Below are positions 1 to 8,354 of a stretch of 64,000 nt of DNA, one piece after another (the stretch's first letter is position 1; each line of letters opens with the position of its first letter). The stretch is from assembly GCF_024171995.1 (NCBI RefSeq), contig NZ_JAMTCT010000018.1, forward strand, positions 1 through 64,000, given 5' to 3'. The DNA comes from Promicromonospora umidemergens (GTDB taxonomy: Bacteria > Actinomycetota > Actinomycetes > Actinomycetales > Cellulomonadaceae). Position numbers and translations under genes: made by a program. The notes under the pieces were generated by a model. It ran no database searches. It was not told the DNA's origin and saw nothing but the letters and a program-made list of their open reading frames with translations.

Positions 1-148
1 GCTGCTTCTTGTACGCGTTCACCCAGTTCCGCAGAGTCTGCTGCACCACACCATTCTCACGCGCTACCTGCGCGATAGTGCGTGAGCTCCGGATCACTTC
101 CTGGACGCACGCGTCCTTGAACTCCGGTGAATACTTCTGTTCCGCCAA
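1..148 (-). CDS. IS3-family transposase OrfA, N-terminal part (cut by window edge)
   Basis: This is the first 49 residues of a helix-turn-helix protein of the IS3 OrfA (HTH_Tnp_1) type. The reading starts with a TTG codon at 148, preceded by an AAGGAA ribosome site, and contains the typical EFKDACVQEV stretch followed by an HTH with VARENGVVQQTLRNWV. OrfA binds the element's ends, and with OrfB forms the OrfAB transposase by frameshifting. The rest of the gene and OrfB would lie left of the window. The element abuts a truncated toxin gene on its right, so this copy probably marks an insertion or deletion breakpoint. Confidence 0.8.
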   Translation of the reverse strand, partial: MAEQKYSPEFKDACVQEVIRSSRTIAQVARENGVVQQTLRNWVNAYKKQ

Positions 149-170
149 CGGGCCATTCCTTCCAGTCAAT

Positions 171-190
171 CCCAAGAATTATATCTTGGG
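171..190. repeat. Inverted repeat near the end of the insertion sequence
   Basis: A perfect 7-bp inverted repeat (CCCAAGA ... TCTTGGG) with a 6-base AT-only loop lies 23 bp outside the transposase start. It lies between the IS gene and the toxin remnant, so it could belong to the terminal region of the IS. The exact IS terminus cannot be fixed from one end; it probably lies between here and about 205. Confidence 0.45.
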
Positions 191-199
191 GCCAACTGT

Positions 200-661
200 C
201 CGAGAACCGTAGGGCGCCTCAAAGCCATCGAGACCGAGACCCGCGATGATGCAGACGCGGAGATGGTCTACAACTTTCACGTCGAGACCCACCACAACTA
301 TTATGTCTAGGCTGGCGCTGTCCCGATCCTGGTCCACAATGCCGCCCATGTTGGCCCGAACGGCACGTACGAGCCCAACCCGAAACATGGCCTGAGCCAG
401 CGTGGTAAGGCCGCGCCCGAGCCCGCGGACGGGCAAAAGGCGCTGGATCGCTCGGTGCCCTACAAGAACACCTCGACCCGGCGTGTGGCTGTGGACAAGG
501 AGAACGGGGAATTCGTCGTGCTCGATGAGCACGCACCTGGAAAGTTCCATGGTCACGTTCGGGAGTGGAACGGAACGCCGAACCAGCAGGGACTCAGGGA
601 CGAGATGAAGAATGCACTCGTAAAGAACGGCGATGTGAACAGGAAGGGGAAGATACTGTGA
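200..661 (+). pseudogene. C-terminal remnant of a polymorphic toxin: Hint end plus toxin domain, split by an in-frame stop
   Basis: In one frame the DNA encodes the last beta-strands of a pretoxin Hint (intein-like) domain (MVYNFHVETHHNYYV), then TAG at 308-310. It continues without a frameshift into AGAVPILVHNA, the usual Hint exit motif, and a toxin domain of about 105 residues ending at 661. The toxin part (VAVDKENGEFVVLDEH, then KFHGHVREW) resembles polymorphic toxin type 17 (Ntox17-like, predicted RNase); this is family resemblance judged by eye. The large N-terminal delivery and repeat regions are missing, and the left border meets the IS3 element. The TAG replaces what is normally a Leu codon (TTG to TAG would be one change). 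There is no plausible start after it, so the toxin is probably silent. The toxin stop overlaps the immunity gene start. Confidence 0.72.
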
Positions 662-1014
662 GCCTGGAGTACTACAAGTCGGAAGAGATTGACCGTGGGA
701 AATTCCTGGCAGCCATCGAGGATGGCGAATCATTGCCTCTGCGCGAAGCGATGATATCTGCGGCCTTTCACATCGACGACTGGAAGTGGTTGCAAGGGCA
801 ATACGTCGAGCTTCTTGGGCATGACGATCCCTGGGTACGAAAAGTCGCGGCCACCTGCCTGGCCCATGTGGCACGAATCCACCGTCGTCTGGATGTCGCG
901 GTGGTTCGCCCATTGATCGAAGCACTCCTGGATGATCCGGAAACCCGTGGCCACGCCGAAGACGCGCTCGAGGACATCGAAGACGTGATGCTCGTGGACG
1001 GCTCTGCAGGCTAG
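658..1014 (+). CDS. Immunity protein of the adjacent toxin, HEAT-repeat-like
   Basis: A 118-residue acidic, all-helical protein. Its GTG start (658) overlaps the toxin stop codon, the usual coupling of toxin-immunity pairs. The middle of the protein (HDDPWVRKVAATCLAHVARI, then VVRPLIEALLDDPETRGHAE) shows the spacing of HEAT repeats, a common fold among immunity proteins that bind and block a cognate toxin in the cytoplasm. The gene is intact although the toxin in front is broken, so it may persist to protect against toxin from sister cells, or may be decaying slowly. The exact immunity family was not identified. Confidence 0.62.
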   Translation: MSLEYYKSEEIDRGKFLAAIEDGESLPLREAMISAAFHIDDWKWLQGQYVELLGHDDPWVRKVAATCLAHVARIHRRLDVAVVRPLIEALLDDPETRGHAEDALEDIEDVMLVDGSAG

Positions 1015-1257
1015 ATCTCCGTGGCCGACATCTACGGAACGACCACTTGGCACCTGGACGGGGCGATATGCGCCCTCGTGCTGCACGAGAGCAGCCGCAC
1101 CAACCTGGAATGACCCGGGGGGATATACTCCCGATCGTCAAGGCGGACCACACCGCCTGCGCTCGAAAAAGGGGCGCGCGACGGGCCCAGAGCCGGGCCC
1201 GCACGGGACACATACGGACCGCACCACTCATCCGTCACTGTTTCCCTGGAGGCCCCC

Positions 1258-2922
1258 GTGCCCACCGTGTCTGCCCACGTCGCCCGTACCGTCGCCCGCC
1301 ACGTCGACCACGTCTTCGGCGTGATGGGCAACGGCAACGCCTGGTTCCTCGACGCCCTCGAACGCTCGACGACCGCACGCTTCACCGCCGTCCGCCACGA
1401 GGCCGGCGGGGTCGTCGCCGCCGACGCCCACTTCCGCGCGTCGGGCCGCATCGCCGCGGCCACCGCCACCTACGGCGCGGGCTTCACCAACGCGCTCACC
1501 GCGCTCGCCGAGGCCGCGGCGGCCCGCGTGCCGCTGGTCCTGCTGGCGGGCGACGAGCCGACGTCGGGCCCCCGCCCCTGGGACGTGGACCAGATAGCGC
1601 TCGCGGCCGCCGTCGGCGCCCGCACCTATACCGTCGGCCGCGCCGACGCCGCGGCCACCAGCGTCATCGCCATCGAGCACTCCCTGACCTACCGCGTGCC
1701 CGTGGTGCTGGCCATCCCGTACGACGTCGCCGCGCTGGAGGCAGGCCCGGTCCCCGACGCGCCGGAGCCCACCCTCCCCCAGCCCATGGCACCTACCGGG
1801 CCGTTCGACGCCGCCGCCATCACCGACCTCGCCAAGCACCTCGCCGGCGCTGACCGGCCGCTGCTGCTCGCCGGCCGGGGCGCCTGGCTCGCCGGCGCGG
1901 GCAAGGCGCTCGGCGACCTCGCGGAGGCGACGGGAGCTCTGACGGCGACCACGGCGCTGGGCCGCGGTGTCTTCCCCGACGACCGGTACGACCTCGGCGT
2001 CGCGGGCGGCTTCGGCGCCGAGCGGGCGATGGAGCTGGTCCGCGAAGCCGATGTCGCCGTCGTGGTCGGGGCGTCGCTCAACCAGTTCACCATGCGCTTC
2101 GGCGACCTGTTCGCGCCGGGCACGCGCGTGGTCCAGGTGGACACCGCGCCGGCGGCGACGCACCGGCACGTCGGCGGCTTCGTCCGCGGCGACGCCGCGC
2201 TCGTGACCCGCATCCTCATGGACGAGCTGCACACCCTGGGGGCAAAGCCGTCCGGGTGGCGGGAGTCCGTGGACGTCGCAGCGGCCCGCCGCTACGAGAC
2301 CGGCCCGGCGGACGGGATCGCGCCGGACGGGCGCCTCGACCCGCGCGCCGTCGCGCACCGCCTCGCGAGCCTGCTGCCCGCCGACCGCGTCGTCGTCTCC
2401 GACGGCGGGCACTTCATCGGCTGGGCCAACATGTACTGGCCCGTCGCCTCACCCGACCGCATGGTCATGGTCGGCACCGCCTACCAGTCCATCGGGCTCG
2501 GCTTCCCCAGCGTCGCCGGCGCTGCCGCGGCCCGCCCCGACGACGCCGTCGTGCTCACCACAGGCGACGGCGGCGGGCTCATGGCGCTGGCCGACCTCGA
2601 GACCGCGGTACGCACCGCCGGCGGGCGCGGCATCGCCGTCGTCTGGAACGATGCCGCCTACGGCGCCGAGGTGCACGTGTACGGGCGGCAGGGCATCACG
2701 AAGGAGCCGATGCTCATCCCCGAGACGGACTTCGCCGCGCTCGCGGCCGCCGTCGGCGCCGAGGGGGTCGTGGTGCGCTCGCTCGCCGACCTGGATCGCC
2801 TGGCGCGGTGGGCCACCGAGCCCGTCGCCGACCGCCGCTTCCTGCTGCTCGACTGCCGGGTCTCGGGTGACGTGGTCGCCCCGTACCAGGAGGAGATCCT
2901 GGCGGCGAACCGCACGCACTAG
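1258..2922 (+). CDS. Thiamine-diphosphate-dependent enzyme, acetolactate synthase/decarboxylase type
   Basis: A 554-residue member of the IlvB-like ThDP enzyme superfamily with the three standard domains: pyrimidine-binding (about 1-165), central Rossmann-like (about 185-320) and diphosphate-binding (about 345-540). The cofactor-activating glutamate is visible in VRHEAGG (Glu48). The metal-diphosphate motif runs from GDGGG (about 436) to NDAAYG (about 463). The GTG start follows a GGAGG site at 1248. A possible -10 (TATACT, 1124) would give a 120-base leader with GC hairpins; no TPP riboswitch core is visible in it. The substrate is not predictable from sequence: 2-ketoacid decarboxylase or carboligase are both possible. 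The gene converges on the sugar importer and shares a CTAG at the stops. Confidence 0.85.
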   Translation: MPTVSAHVARTVARHVDHVFGVMGNGNAWFLDALERSTTARFTAVRHEAGGVVAADAHFRASGRIAAATATYGAGFTNALTALAEAAAARVPLVLLAGDEPTSGPRPWDVDQIALAAAVGARTYTVGRADAAATSVIAIEHSLTYRVPVVLAIPYDVAALEAGPVPDAPEPTLPQPMAPTGPFDAAAITDLAKHLAGADRPLLLAGRGAWLAGAGKALGDLAEATGALTATTALGRGVFPDDRYDLGVAGGFGAERAMELVREADVAVVVGASLNQFTMRFGDLFAPGTRVVQVDTAPAATHRHVGGFVRGDAALVTRILMDELHTLGAKPSGWRESVDVAAARRYETGPADGIAPDGRLDPRAVAHRLASLLPADRVVVSDGGHFIGWANMYWPVASPDRMVMVGTAYQSIGLGFPSVAGAAAARPDDAVVLTTGDGGGLMALADLETAVRTAGGRGIAVVWNDAAYGAEVHVYGRQGITKEPMLIPETDFAALAAAVGAEGVVVRSLADLDRLARWATEPVADRRFLLLDCRVSGDVVAPYQEEILAANRTH

Positions 2923-3764
2923 CCCTTGGTCCCCGTCGTCGCGATCCCCTGCACGAAGTACCGCTGGCCCGCGAAGAACAGCAGGATCATCGGCACGGTG
3001 GTGATCACCGACGCCGTCACCACGACCTCCCACTGCGACTCGCCGCCCGGACCGAACTGGTCGATCAGCGCCTTGAGCCCGCGCGGCACCGTGAAGGTCG
3101 CCGCGTCCTGCAGGTACACCAGCGGGCGCAGCAGGTCGGTCCAGGATGCCTGCGCCTCGAACAGGAACGTCAGCACGAGCGCCGGCCGGCACAGCGGCAC
3201 CGCGACCAGCCAGAACAGCCTCCACTCGCTCGCGCCGTCGAGCCGGGCCGCCTCGAAGGGCTCACGCGGCAGGCTGAGGAAGAACTGCCGCAGGAGGAAC
3301 ACGTAGAAGGCGCTGGCGAACAGGTTGCCCGCCCAGAGCGGCACCGTGGTGCCCACGAACCCCAGCCGGTGCCAGATGAGATACGTAGGGATCAGCGTGA
3401 CGGCGCCCGGCAGCATCATCGTCGCCAGCACCACCCCGAACAGCGGCCCCCGCCCGCGGAACCGGTAGTGGGCGAACCCCCACGCGACCAGCGCGCTGGA
3501 GACCGTCACCGCGGTGGCCGCGAGCGCCGTCACGACCAGCGTGTTGCCCAGCCACAGGGCCAGGGGCGCGGACTGCCAGACGGTGAGGTAGTTCTCGAGC
3601 GTCGGGTGCTGGGGCACCAGGCGGTTGTCGAAGATCTCGGCCCGCGGCTTGAACGAGGCCGACAGGAGCCAGATCAGCGGGTAGACGAAGACGATGGTGA
3701 GGACCACCAGGGCGGTGACGACCACCGCCCGGACCCAGCGCCTGCGGCGGACCGGGTCGCTCAT
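2919..3764 (-). CDS. Carbohydrate ABC transporter permease (MalG type)
   Basis: A 281-residue inner-membrane permease of the MalG/CUT1 class with six predicted transmembrane segments. It has the cytoplasmic EAA loop (EAARLDGA, residues 171-178) that docks the ATPase, and a typical C-terminus ending in a short TKG tail. The ATG start overlaps the stop of the upstream permease gene (ATGA at 3761-3764), so translation is probably coupled. It pairs with the MalF-type permease and the lipoprotein encoded upstream. No ATPase gene is present; in actinobacteria such importers often share a general MsiK-type ATPase encoded elsewhere. The transported sugar is unknown. Confidence 0.9.
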   Translation of the reverse strand: MSDPVRRRRWVRAVVVTALVVLTIVFVYPLIWLLSASFKPRAEIFDNRLVPQHPTLENYLTVWQSAPLALWLGNTLVVTALAATAVTVSSALVAWGFAHYRFRGRGPLFGVVLATMMLPGAVTLIPTYLIWHRLGFVGTTVPLWAGNLFASAFYVFLLRQFFLSLPREPFEAARLDGASEWRLFWLVAVPLCRPALVLTFLFEAQASWTDLLRPLVYLQDAATFTVPRGLKALIDQFGPGGESQWEVVVTASVITTVPMILLFFAGQRYFVQGIATTGTKG

Positions 3765-4678
3765 CGCTGCTCCCCCTCGTAGTAGACGAGCCTGCGGGAC
3801 ACGAGCAGCTGGACGGCGGTCACCACCATGATGACGGCGAACAGTAGCCACGCCAGCGCGGAGGCGTAGCCCATGTGGAGCTCGGCGAAGCCCTCGCGGA
3901 ACAGGTAGATCACGTAGAAGAGCGCAGCGTCGTTGGAGTAGGTCGAGTTCCCGGCGCCGAAGTAGGCCGAGTACGCCTCGGTGAACATCTGGAACGCGGC
4001 GATGGTGTTGACCACGGTGACGAAGAACAGGGCGCCGCTGATCATGGGGATGGTCACGGTCCGGGTGCGGCGCCACCAGCCGGCGCCGTCGACGCGGGCG
4101 GCGTCGTACAGCTCTACGGGCACGTCCTGGAGCGCGGCCAGCAGGATCACGACGGCGGCGCCCACGGACCAGAGGCTCACCAGCGCGAGGCCCGGCTTGA
4201 TCCAGTCGGGGTCTGTGGTCCAGCTCGGCCCGTCGATGCCTATGGTGCCGAGCGCCTCGTTGACGAGGCCGTACTCGCCGTTGAACAGCAGGAGCAGCAG
4301 CACGCCGACGGCGACGGGGGGCGTCATCTTGGGTATGAAGAACGCGGTGCGGAAGAACCCGGAGGCCCGGCCTGCCTGGTGCAGCAGCAGGGCGAGCGCG
4401 AGCGCGACCAGCACGTACAGCGGCACCTGCAGCAGCGTGTACTGCAGGGTGTTCCAGAGCGCGAGCCGGACCTGCGGGTCGTCGACCATGCGCTCGTAGT
4501 TGTCCAGGCCGACGAACGACGGGTCGGTCAGCACGTCGTAGTCGGTCAGGGAGAGGTAGCCGCTGTAGAAGATGGGCCAGGCCGTGAAGACCAGGAACCC
4601 GAGGATCCAGGGGCTGATGAAGGCCAGGCCTGCGGTGCGCTCGCGACGGGCGCGGGCGCTGGGACGTGCGGTCGTCAC
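3761..4678 (-). CDS. Carbohydrate ABC transporter permease (MalF type)
   Basis: A 305-residue CUT1 permease with a short basic N-terminus, about six membrane segments and an EAA loop (DAARVDGAGW near residue 190). It would form the membrane pore with the MalG-type partner downstream. The GTG start (4678) overlaps the stop of the binding-protein gene (GTGA) and the end overlaps the next permease (ATGA). The three genes are therefore a tightly packed operon transcribed leftward from about 6100. Confidence 0.9.
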   Translation of the reverse strand: MTTARPSARARRERTAGLAFISPWILGFLVFTAWPIFYSGYLSLTDYDVLTDPSFVGLDNYERMVDDPQVRLALWNTLQYTLLQVPLYVLVALALALLLHQAGRASGFFRTAFFIPKMTPPVAVGVLLLLLFNGEYGLVNEALGTIGIDGPSWTTDPDWIKPGLALVSLWSVGAAVVILLAALQDVPVELYDAARVDGAGWWRRTRTVTIPMISGALFFVTVVNTIAAFQMFTEAYSAYFGAGNSTYSNDAALFYVIYLFREGFAELHMGYASALAWLLFAVIMVVTAVQLLVSRRLVYYEGEQR

Positions 4679-6102
4679 TGCTGTTCGTCCCACGTAGCCC
4701 ACGCCTCGTCGAGGGCGGACTGCGCTTCCTCCTGTGCCTGGGCCATCGCGGCGGCGGGCTCCTGCTGGCCGTTGAGGACCCGGTTGACGCCGTCCTGCCA
4801 GGCGGTCTCGAACTCGGCGCCGGCGGGGTTGGCCGGGAGCGTGAAGGTGTGGTCGTTGGCCGCGTACATCGCGTCGATCGCGTCGTCCCACGGAGCGGGC
4901 GGGTCTGCGGGCACGAGCGTGTCGCGGATCTGCGCGTCCGCCTCCTCGTTGCCGGTCAGGACGCCGGTGAACACCAGGCCGTCGGCCGCCCGCGCGTCCG
5001 CCCGGACCTGTGCGGCCTCGGCCCAGGCCTCGGTCTCGGTCATGCGGGCGGCGTACGCGCAGGCTGCGGCCGGGTCCGCGGCGCCGACCGGGATCGCCCA
5101 GGCGGACCCGGTCGCGAAGGCGTGCACGTCGCCATCGGGTCCTTTGACCGGGCCGAACGCCAGCGGGGCGTCGGGTGAGCTCTCGTTCAGCACGTTGACG
5201 TACCACTGCTCCATCGCCATGGCGCCGAGCTGTCCGGTGGCGAACTGGTTGCCCGCCCCGAAGAAGTCCGCCGAGTCGCGGTACGTCTTGACGTCGGGGA
5301 AGCCGCCCTGGGCGTCGTAGACGGCGACGGCCTGTTCGAGGGCCTCCACCACAGCGGAGTCGTCCAGCTGTGCGGTGCGGCCGTCGTCGGACAGGAGGTC
5401 GGCGCCGCGGCCCTTGGCCCACAGCGGCAGGAACTCCGGCAGCTTGGAGTCGACTCCGATGACGGACAGCTTGCCGCCGTCACGGCGCGTCATGGCCTCG
5501 GTCGCGGCCAGGACGGCGTCCGGGTCGGACCCGTCGACGTCGGCCAGGCTCAGGCCCTCGTCCGCGAGCAGGTCGGCGCTGGCCATGGTGATCTGGACCA
5601 TGTTGAACTCGGGGATGCCGTAGAGCTCGTCCCCGAAGGTCACCTCGGCCAGCGCCGGGTCGACGAACGCGTCGGTGTCGATCCCCTGCTCGTCGACGCA
5701 GGCCGACAGCGGCAGGATCGCGCCACGCGAGGCGAAGGTGCCGATCTGGTCGCGCTCGGCGTAGACGAGGTCGGGCGGGTTGCCCGCGGCCGCTGCCGAG
5801 AGGAACGCCTGCGGGTCGAGCGCGCCCTCGGACAGCTTGACCTCGGTGCCGAGCGCCTCGGTCGCGCGGTCGTGGCGCACCTCGCCGATCTCGTCACCCG
5901 TGCCGAACCCCATCACCTGGAGCGTGCCGCCGGGTGACGGCGACGCCCCGAAGTCGACGTCGGCGCCTGCGCCGTCGTCCGCGCCGATCCCGGTGGCGCA
6001 GCCCGTGGTCCCAAGCACGACGAGGAGCGCCGCTGCCGCGAACGGGCCGACGGCACGGGACCGGTGCGGGCGGCGGGGGCGGTGCGGGCGTGGCGCGGAC
6101 AT
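4675..6102 (-). CDS. Sugar-binding lipoprotein of an ABC importer
   Basis: A 475-residue extracellular solute-binding protein of family 1. The N-terminus is basic, followed by a hydrophobic stretch and a lipobox ending at Cys35 (VLGTTGC), so it should be lipid-anchored outside the membrane. The mature part has the two-lobed organisation of CUT1 binding proteins and an AMEQWYVN segment in the C-terminal lobe. The ATG at 6102 is chosen because GGAGGAGG lies just upstream. It is the first gene of the importer operon and is divergent from the PH-domain gene at 6242. No regulator gene is adjacent, and the ligand cannot be inferred. Confidence 0.88.
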   Translation of the reverse strand: MSAPRPHRPRRPHRSRAVGPFAAAALLVVLGTTGCATGIGADDGAGADVDFGASPSPGGTLQVMGFGTGDEIGEVRHDRATEALGTEVKLSEGALDPQAFLSAAAAGNPPDLVYAERDQIGTFASRGAILPLSACVDEQGIDTDAFVDPALAEVTFGDELYGIPEFNMVQITMASADLLADEGLSLADVDGSDPDAVLAATEAMTRRDGGKLSVIGVDSKLPEFLPLWAKGRGADLLSDDGRTAQLDDSAVVEALEQAVAVYDAQGGFPDVKTYRDSADFFGAGNQFATGQLGAMAMEQWYVNVLNESSPDAPLAFGPVKGPDGDVHAFATGSAWAIPVGAADPAAACAYAARMTETEAWAEAAQVRADARAADGLVFTGVLTGNEEADAQIRDTLVPADPPAPWDDAIDAMYAANDHTFTLPANPAGAEFETAWQDGVNRVLNGQQEPAAAMAQAQEEAQSALDEAWATWDEQQ

Positions 6103-6241
6103 GGCGGCCTCCTCCGGGTGGCTGCCGGCTCCGCTCGACGGGCCGACCTCCGGATCATGGTGTGCCGGTGCTGCCGCACTCGCAGTTCGGCGCACGTCGA
6201 AAGGCGTTGCCGCAGCGCGCGCCGCTTGGGAGCATGGTGCC

Positions 6242-6763
6242 GTGACCGCGCCGACCGTCGACGAGAGTCCCGGCCCTGCCCTGCGCCTGCGCCCGCCACG
6301 GCACGCCGTGGACCCACGCGCCGTCGGCTGGTGGTCGCTGCAGCTCTGGCTGCTGACGGCCGTGCCGGTGGTCCCCCTGGGGGTGCTGGGCCTGCTGATC
6401 GCCCCCGCCCGCCCGTGGCTGCTCCTGCCCGCCGTGGTCCTGGCAGCCGTCGGGGCGCTCGCCGCCCTCACCCTGCCCAGGCTGTGGTTCCGCCACCACC
6501 GCTGGGAGGTCACCGACGAGGCCGTCTACACCCGTACCGGCTGGTTCTTCCAGGAGTGGCGGGTCGCGCCCCTGTCAAGGGTCCAGACCGTCGACACCGG
6601 GCGAGGCCCGCTGGAGCAGCGCTTCGGGCTGGCGACGCTCACGGTGACCACGGCGTCCGCCAAGGGGGCGGTGAAGGTGGAGGGGCTCGACGCCGAGACG
6701 GCCGCCGCGCTCGCGGCCGACCTCACCGTCGCCACCCAGGCCACGCCAGAGGACGCGACCTGA
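6242..6763 (+). CDS. PH-domain membrane protein, YdbS-like (bPH2)
   Basis: A 173-residue protein with two adjacent membrane segments (about 32-55 and 58-80), then one bacterial PH domain of the bPH2 type. The domain starts at WFRHHRWEVTDEAVYTRTGW and continues through the SRVQTVDTGRGPLEQRFG motif that defines the family. Proteins of this kind pair with a larger multi-PH partner in the membrane; their biochemical role is not established. The GTG start follows a GGGAG site. The stop codon overlaps the partner gene downstream, so both are surely cotranscribed. Confidence 0.85.
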   Translation: MTAPTVDESPGPALRLRPPRHAVDPRAVGWWSLQLWLLTAVPVVPLGVLGLLIAPARPWLLLPAVVLAAVGALAALTLPRLWFRHHRWEVTDEAVYTRTGWFFQEWRVAPLSRVQTVDTGRGPLEQRFGLATLTVTTASAKGAVKVEGLDAETAAALAADLTVATQATPEDAT

Positions 6764-8298
6764 GCGGCGACGGTGCCGCGTGGGAGCGGCTGGACCGACG
6801 AGCCTTCCTCGCGGGCGCGCTCTACACCGCAGGCCCCGCCGCTGGAGCCGCACTCATCACGGGGTACTGGCTGGCCGTCGGCACCTCGGTCGGGGCGGCG
6901 CTGGCCTGGGTGCTGCCGGGGTTCGTGGTGGCCGTCGCCGCCGGCGCCGCGTCGGGCGAGTGGATGTGGCGCGTCACGAGCTACCACGTCGACCCGGAAC
7001 GGTTCCACGTCAACACCGGCGTCGTGTTCCGCAAGCGCCTCGCGCTGCGCAGGGAGCGGATCCGTTCGGTCGACCTCACCGCCGACCCGGTGCTCCGCAT
7101 GCTCGGCGTCGTGACCGTACGGGTGGGGACGGGCGAGCACGCCGGGACGGAGGGCACCGTCACCCTCTGGCCGGTGCGCCAGGAGTCGGCCGACGCGCTG
7201 CGCGGCACCCTGCTGGCGCACGCCGCGCGCCCGGACGGTCCTGGCGCCGAGGACGCCGGCGACGGGATGCTGGCCCGGGTGGACCGGCGCTGGATCCGGT
7301 TCGCACCGCTGTCCTTCCTCAGCCCGACGCTGGGCGGCGCCGCGGCCGGCGGCACGCTCCAGGTGGCCGACTGGTTCGGGATGCAGGTCCGCGTGGTCGA
7401 GACGGTCGGATCGTGGTTCGGCGTCGCGCCGGCGCTGCTCGTCTCGGCCGCGCTCGCCGTGGGCCTGCTCCTCGTCGGGGGCGTGGCCACGGTGGCCATC
7501 TGGGTCGAGTACTGGTGGAACCACACGCTGGACCGCAGGCCCGACGGCACGCTCCAGGTGCAGCGCGGGCTGCTGACCACCCGGTCGATCTCGCTCGAGG
7601 AGTCCCGGCTGCGCGGAGTGGAGGTCGTCGAGCCGCTCGCCGCCCGCCTGGCCGGCGGAGCGCGGGTCGACGCCGTCGCCACCGGCCTGGCGACGAGCGA
7701 GGAGGACAAGACCGACAGCCGGACCCTCCTGCCGGTGGCGCCAAAGGAGGTAGCCGACCGGGTGGCGGCGGACGTGCTCCGCGAGCCGTCCACCCCGCCG
7801 ACGGCGGCGCAGCTCACGCCGCACCCGCCCGCGGCCCGCGGCCGCCGGCTGCGCCGGGCGTTCGGCACGGTGCTCGCCGCCGAGGCAGTCCTCGTGGTGC
7901 TCGGCCTGCTGCTCACGCCCGTGCTGCTCCACGTGGCCTGGATCAGCGCGCTGGTGCTGGTCCCGCTGGCGGTGCTGCTCGCCCTCGACGCCTACCGCGC
8001 GCTCGGCCACACGCTCACCGGCATCTACCTGGTCGCCCGCAGCGGCACGGTCCGCCGAGCGACGGTGGCGCTCCAACGGCGGGCCGTCGTGGGCTGGACC
8101 GTACGGCAGTCGGTGCTGCAGCGCCGGGCCGGGCTGATCACCGTCGTCGCGACGACCGCAGCGGGCCGGGGCGCGTACGCCGTCCGCGACGCCGCACAGC
8201 AGGACGGCCTCACCCTCGCCGACGCCGCCGTCCCCGGCCTGCTGCGCCCGTTCCTGGTCGGCGCGGACCTGCCGGAACGAGTCCTGCCGCCGGGCTGA
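6760..8298 (+). CDS. Multi-PH-domain membrane protein, YdbT-like
   Basis: A protein of about 512 residues with four or more hydrophobic segments in pairs and repeated bPH2 domains. One has FRKRLALRRERIRSVDLTAD, a second has LQVQRGLLTTRSISLEESRL. It is the larger partner of the YdbS-like protein encoded just upstream. The reading frame holds no ATG, GTG or TTG near its beginning. The best start is CTG at 6760, overlapping the previous stop (CTGA) with AGAGGA six bases before it. The next in-frame GTG start upstream lies some 200 bp inside the preceding gene. The 5' end is therefore uncertain, although the product identity is clear. Confidence 0.8.
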   Translation: MSGDGAAWERLDRRAFLAGALYTAGPAAGAALITGYWLAVGTSVGAALAWVLPGFVVAVAAGAASGEWMWRVTSYHVDPERFHVNTGVVFRKRLALRRERIRSVDLTADPVLRMLGVVTVRVGTGEHAGTEGTVTLWPVRQESADALRGTLLAHAARPDGPGAEDAGDGMLARVDRRWIRFAPLSFLSPTLGGAAAGGTLQVADWFGMQVRVVETVGSWFGVAPALLVSAALAVGLLLVGGVATVAIWVEYWWNHTLDRRPDGTLQVQRGLLTTRSISLEESRLRGVEVVEPLAARLAGGARVDAVATGLATSEEDKTDSRTLLPVAPKEVADRVAADVLREPSTPPTAAQLTPHPPAARGRRLRRAFGTVLAAEAVLVVLGLLLTPVLLHVAWISALVLVPLAVLLALDAYRALGHTLTGIYLVARSGTVRRATVALQRRAVVGWTVRQSVLQRRAGLITVVATTAAGRGAYAVRDAAQQDGLTLADAAVPGLLRPFLVGADLPERVLPPG

Positions 8299-8354
8299 CG
8301 CGCTCGCCCGGTCGGCCGCCCGCCGGCCGGCCCGGCCCAGCCGGTCCGGCAGGG

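Noticed and set aside
9-212. Small rightward frame at the left edge
   Set aside because: It is the antisense of the IS3 OrfA reading, which shows a proper helix-turn-helix and ribosome site.
1136-1257. TPP riboswitch before the thiamine-diphosphate enzyme
   Set aside because: The leader has GC hairpins only; the CUGAGA and ACCUGA cores are absent, and riboswitches control thiamine synthesis more than ThDP-using enzymes.
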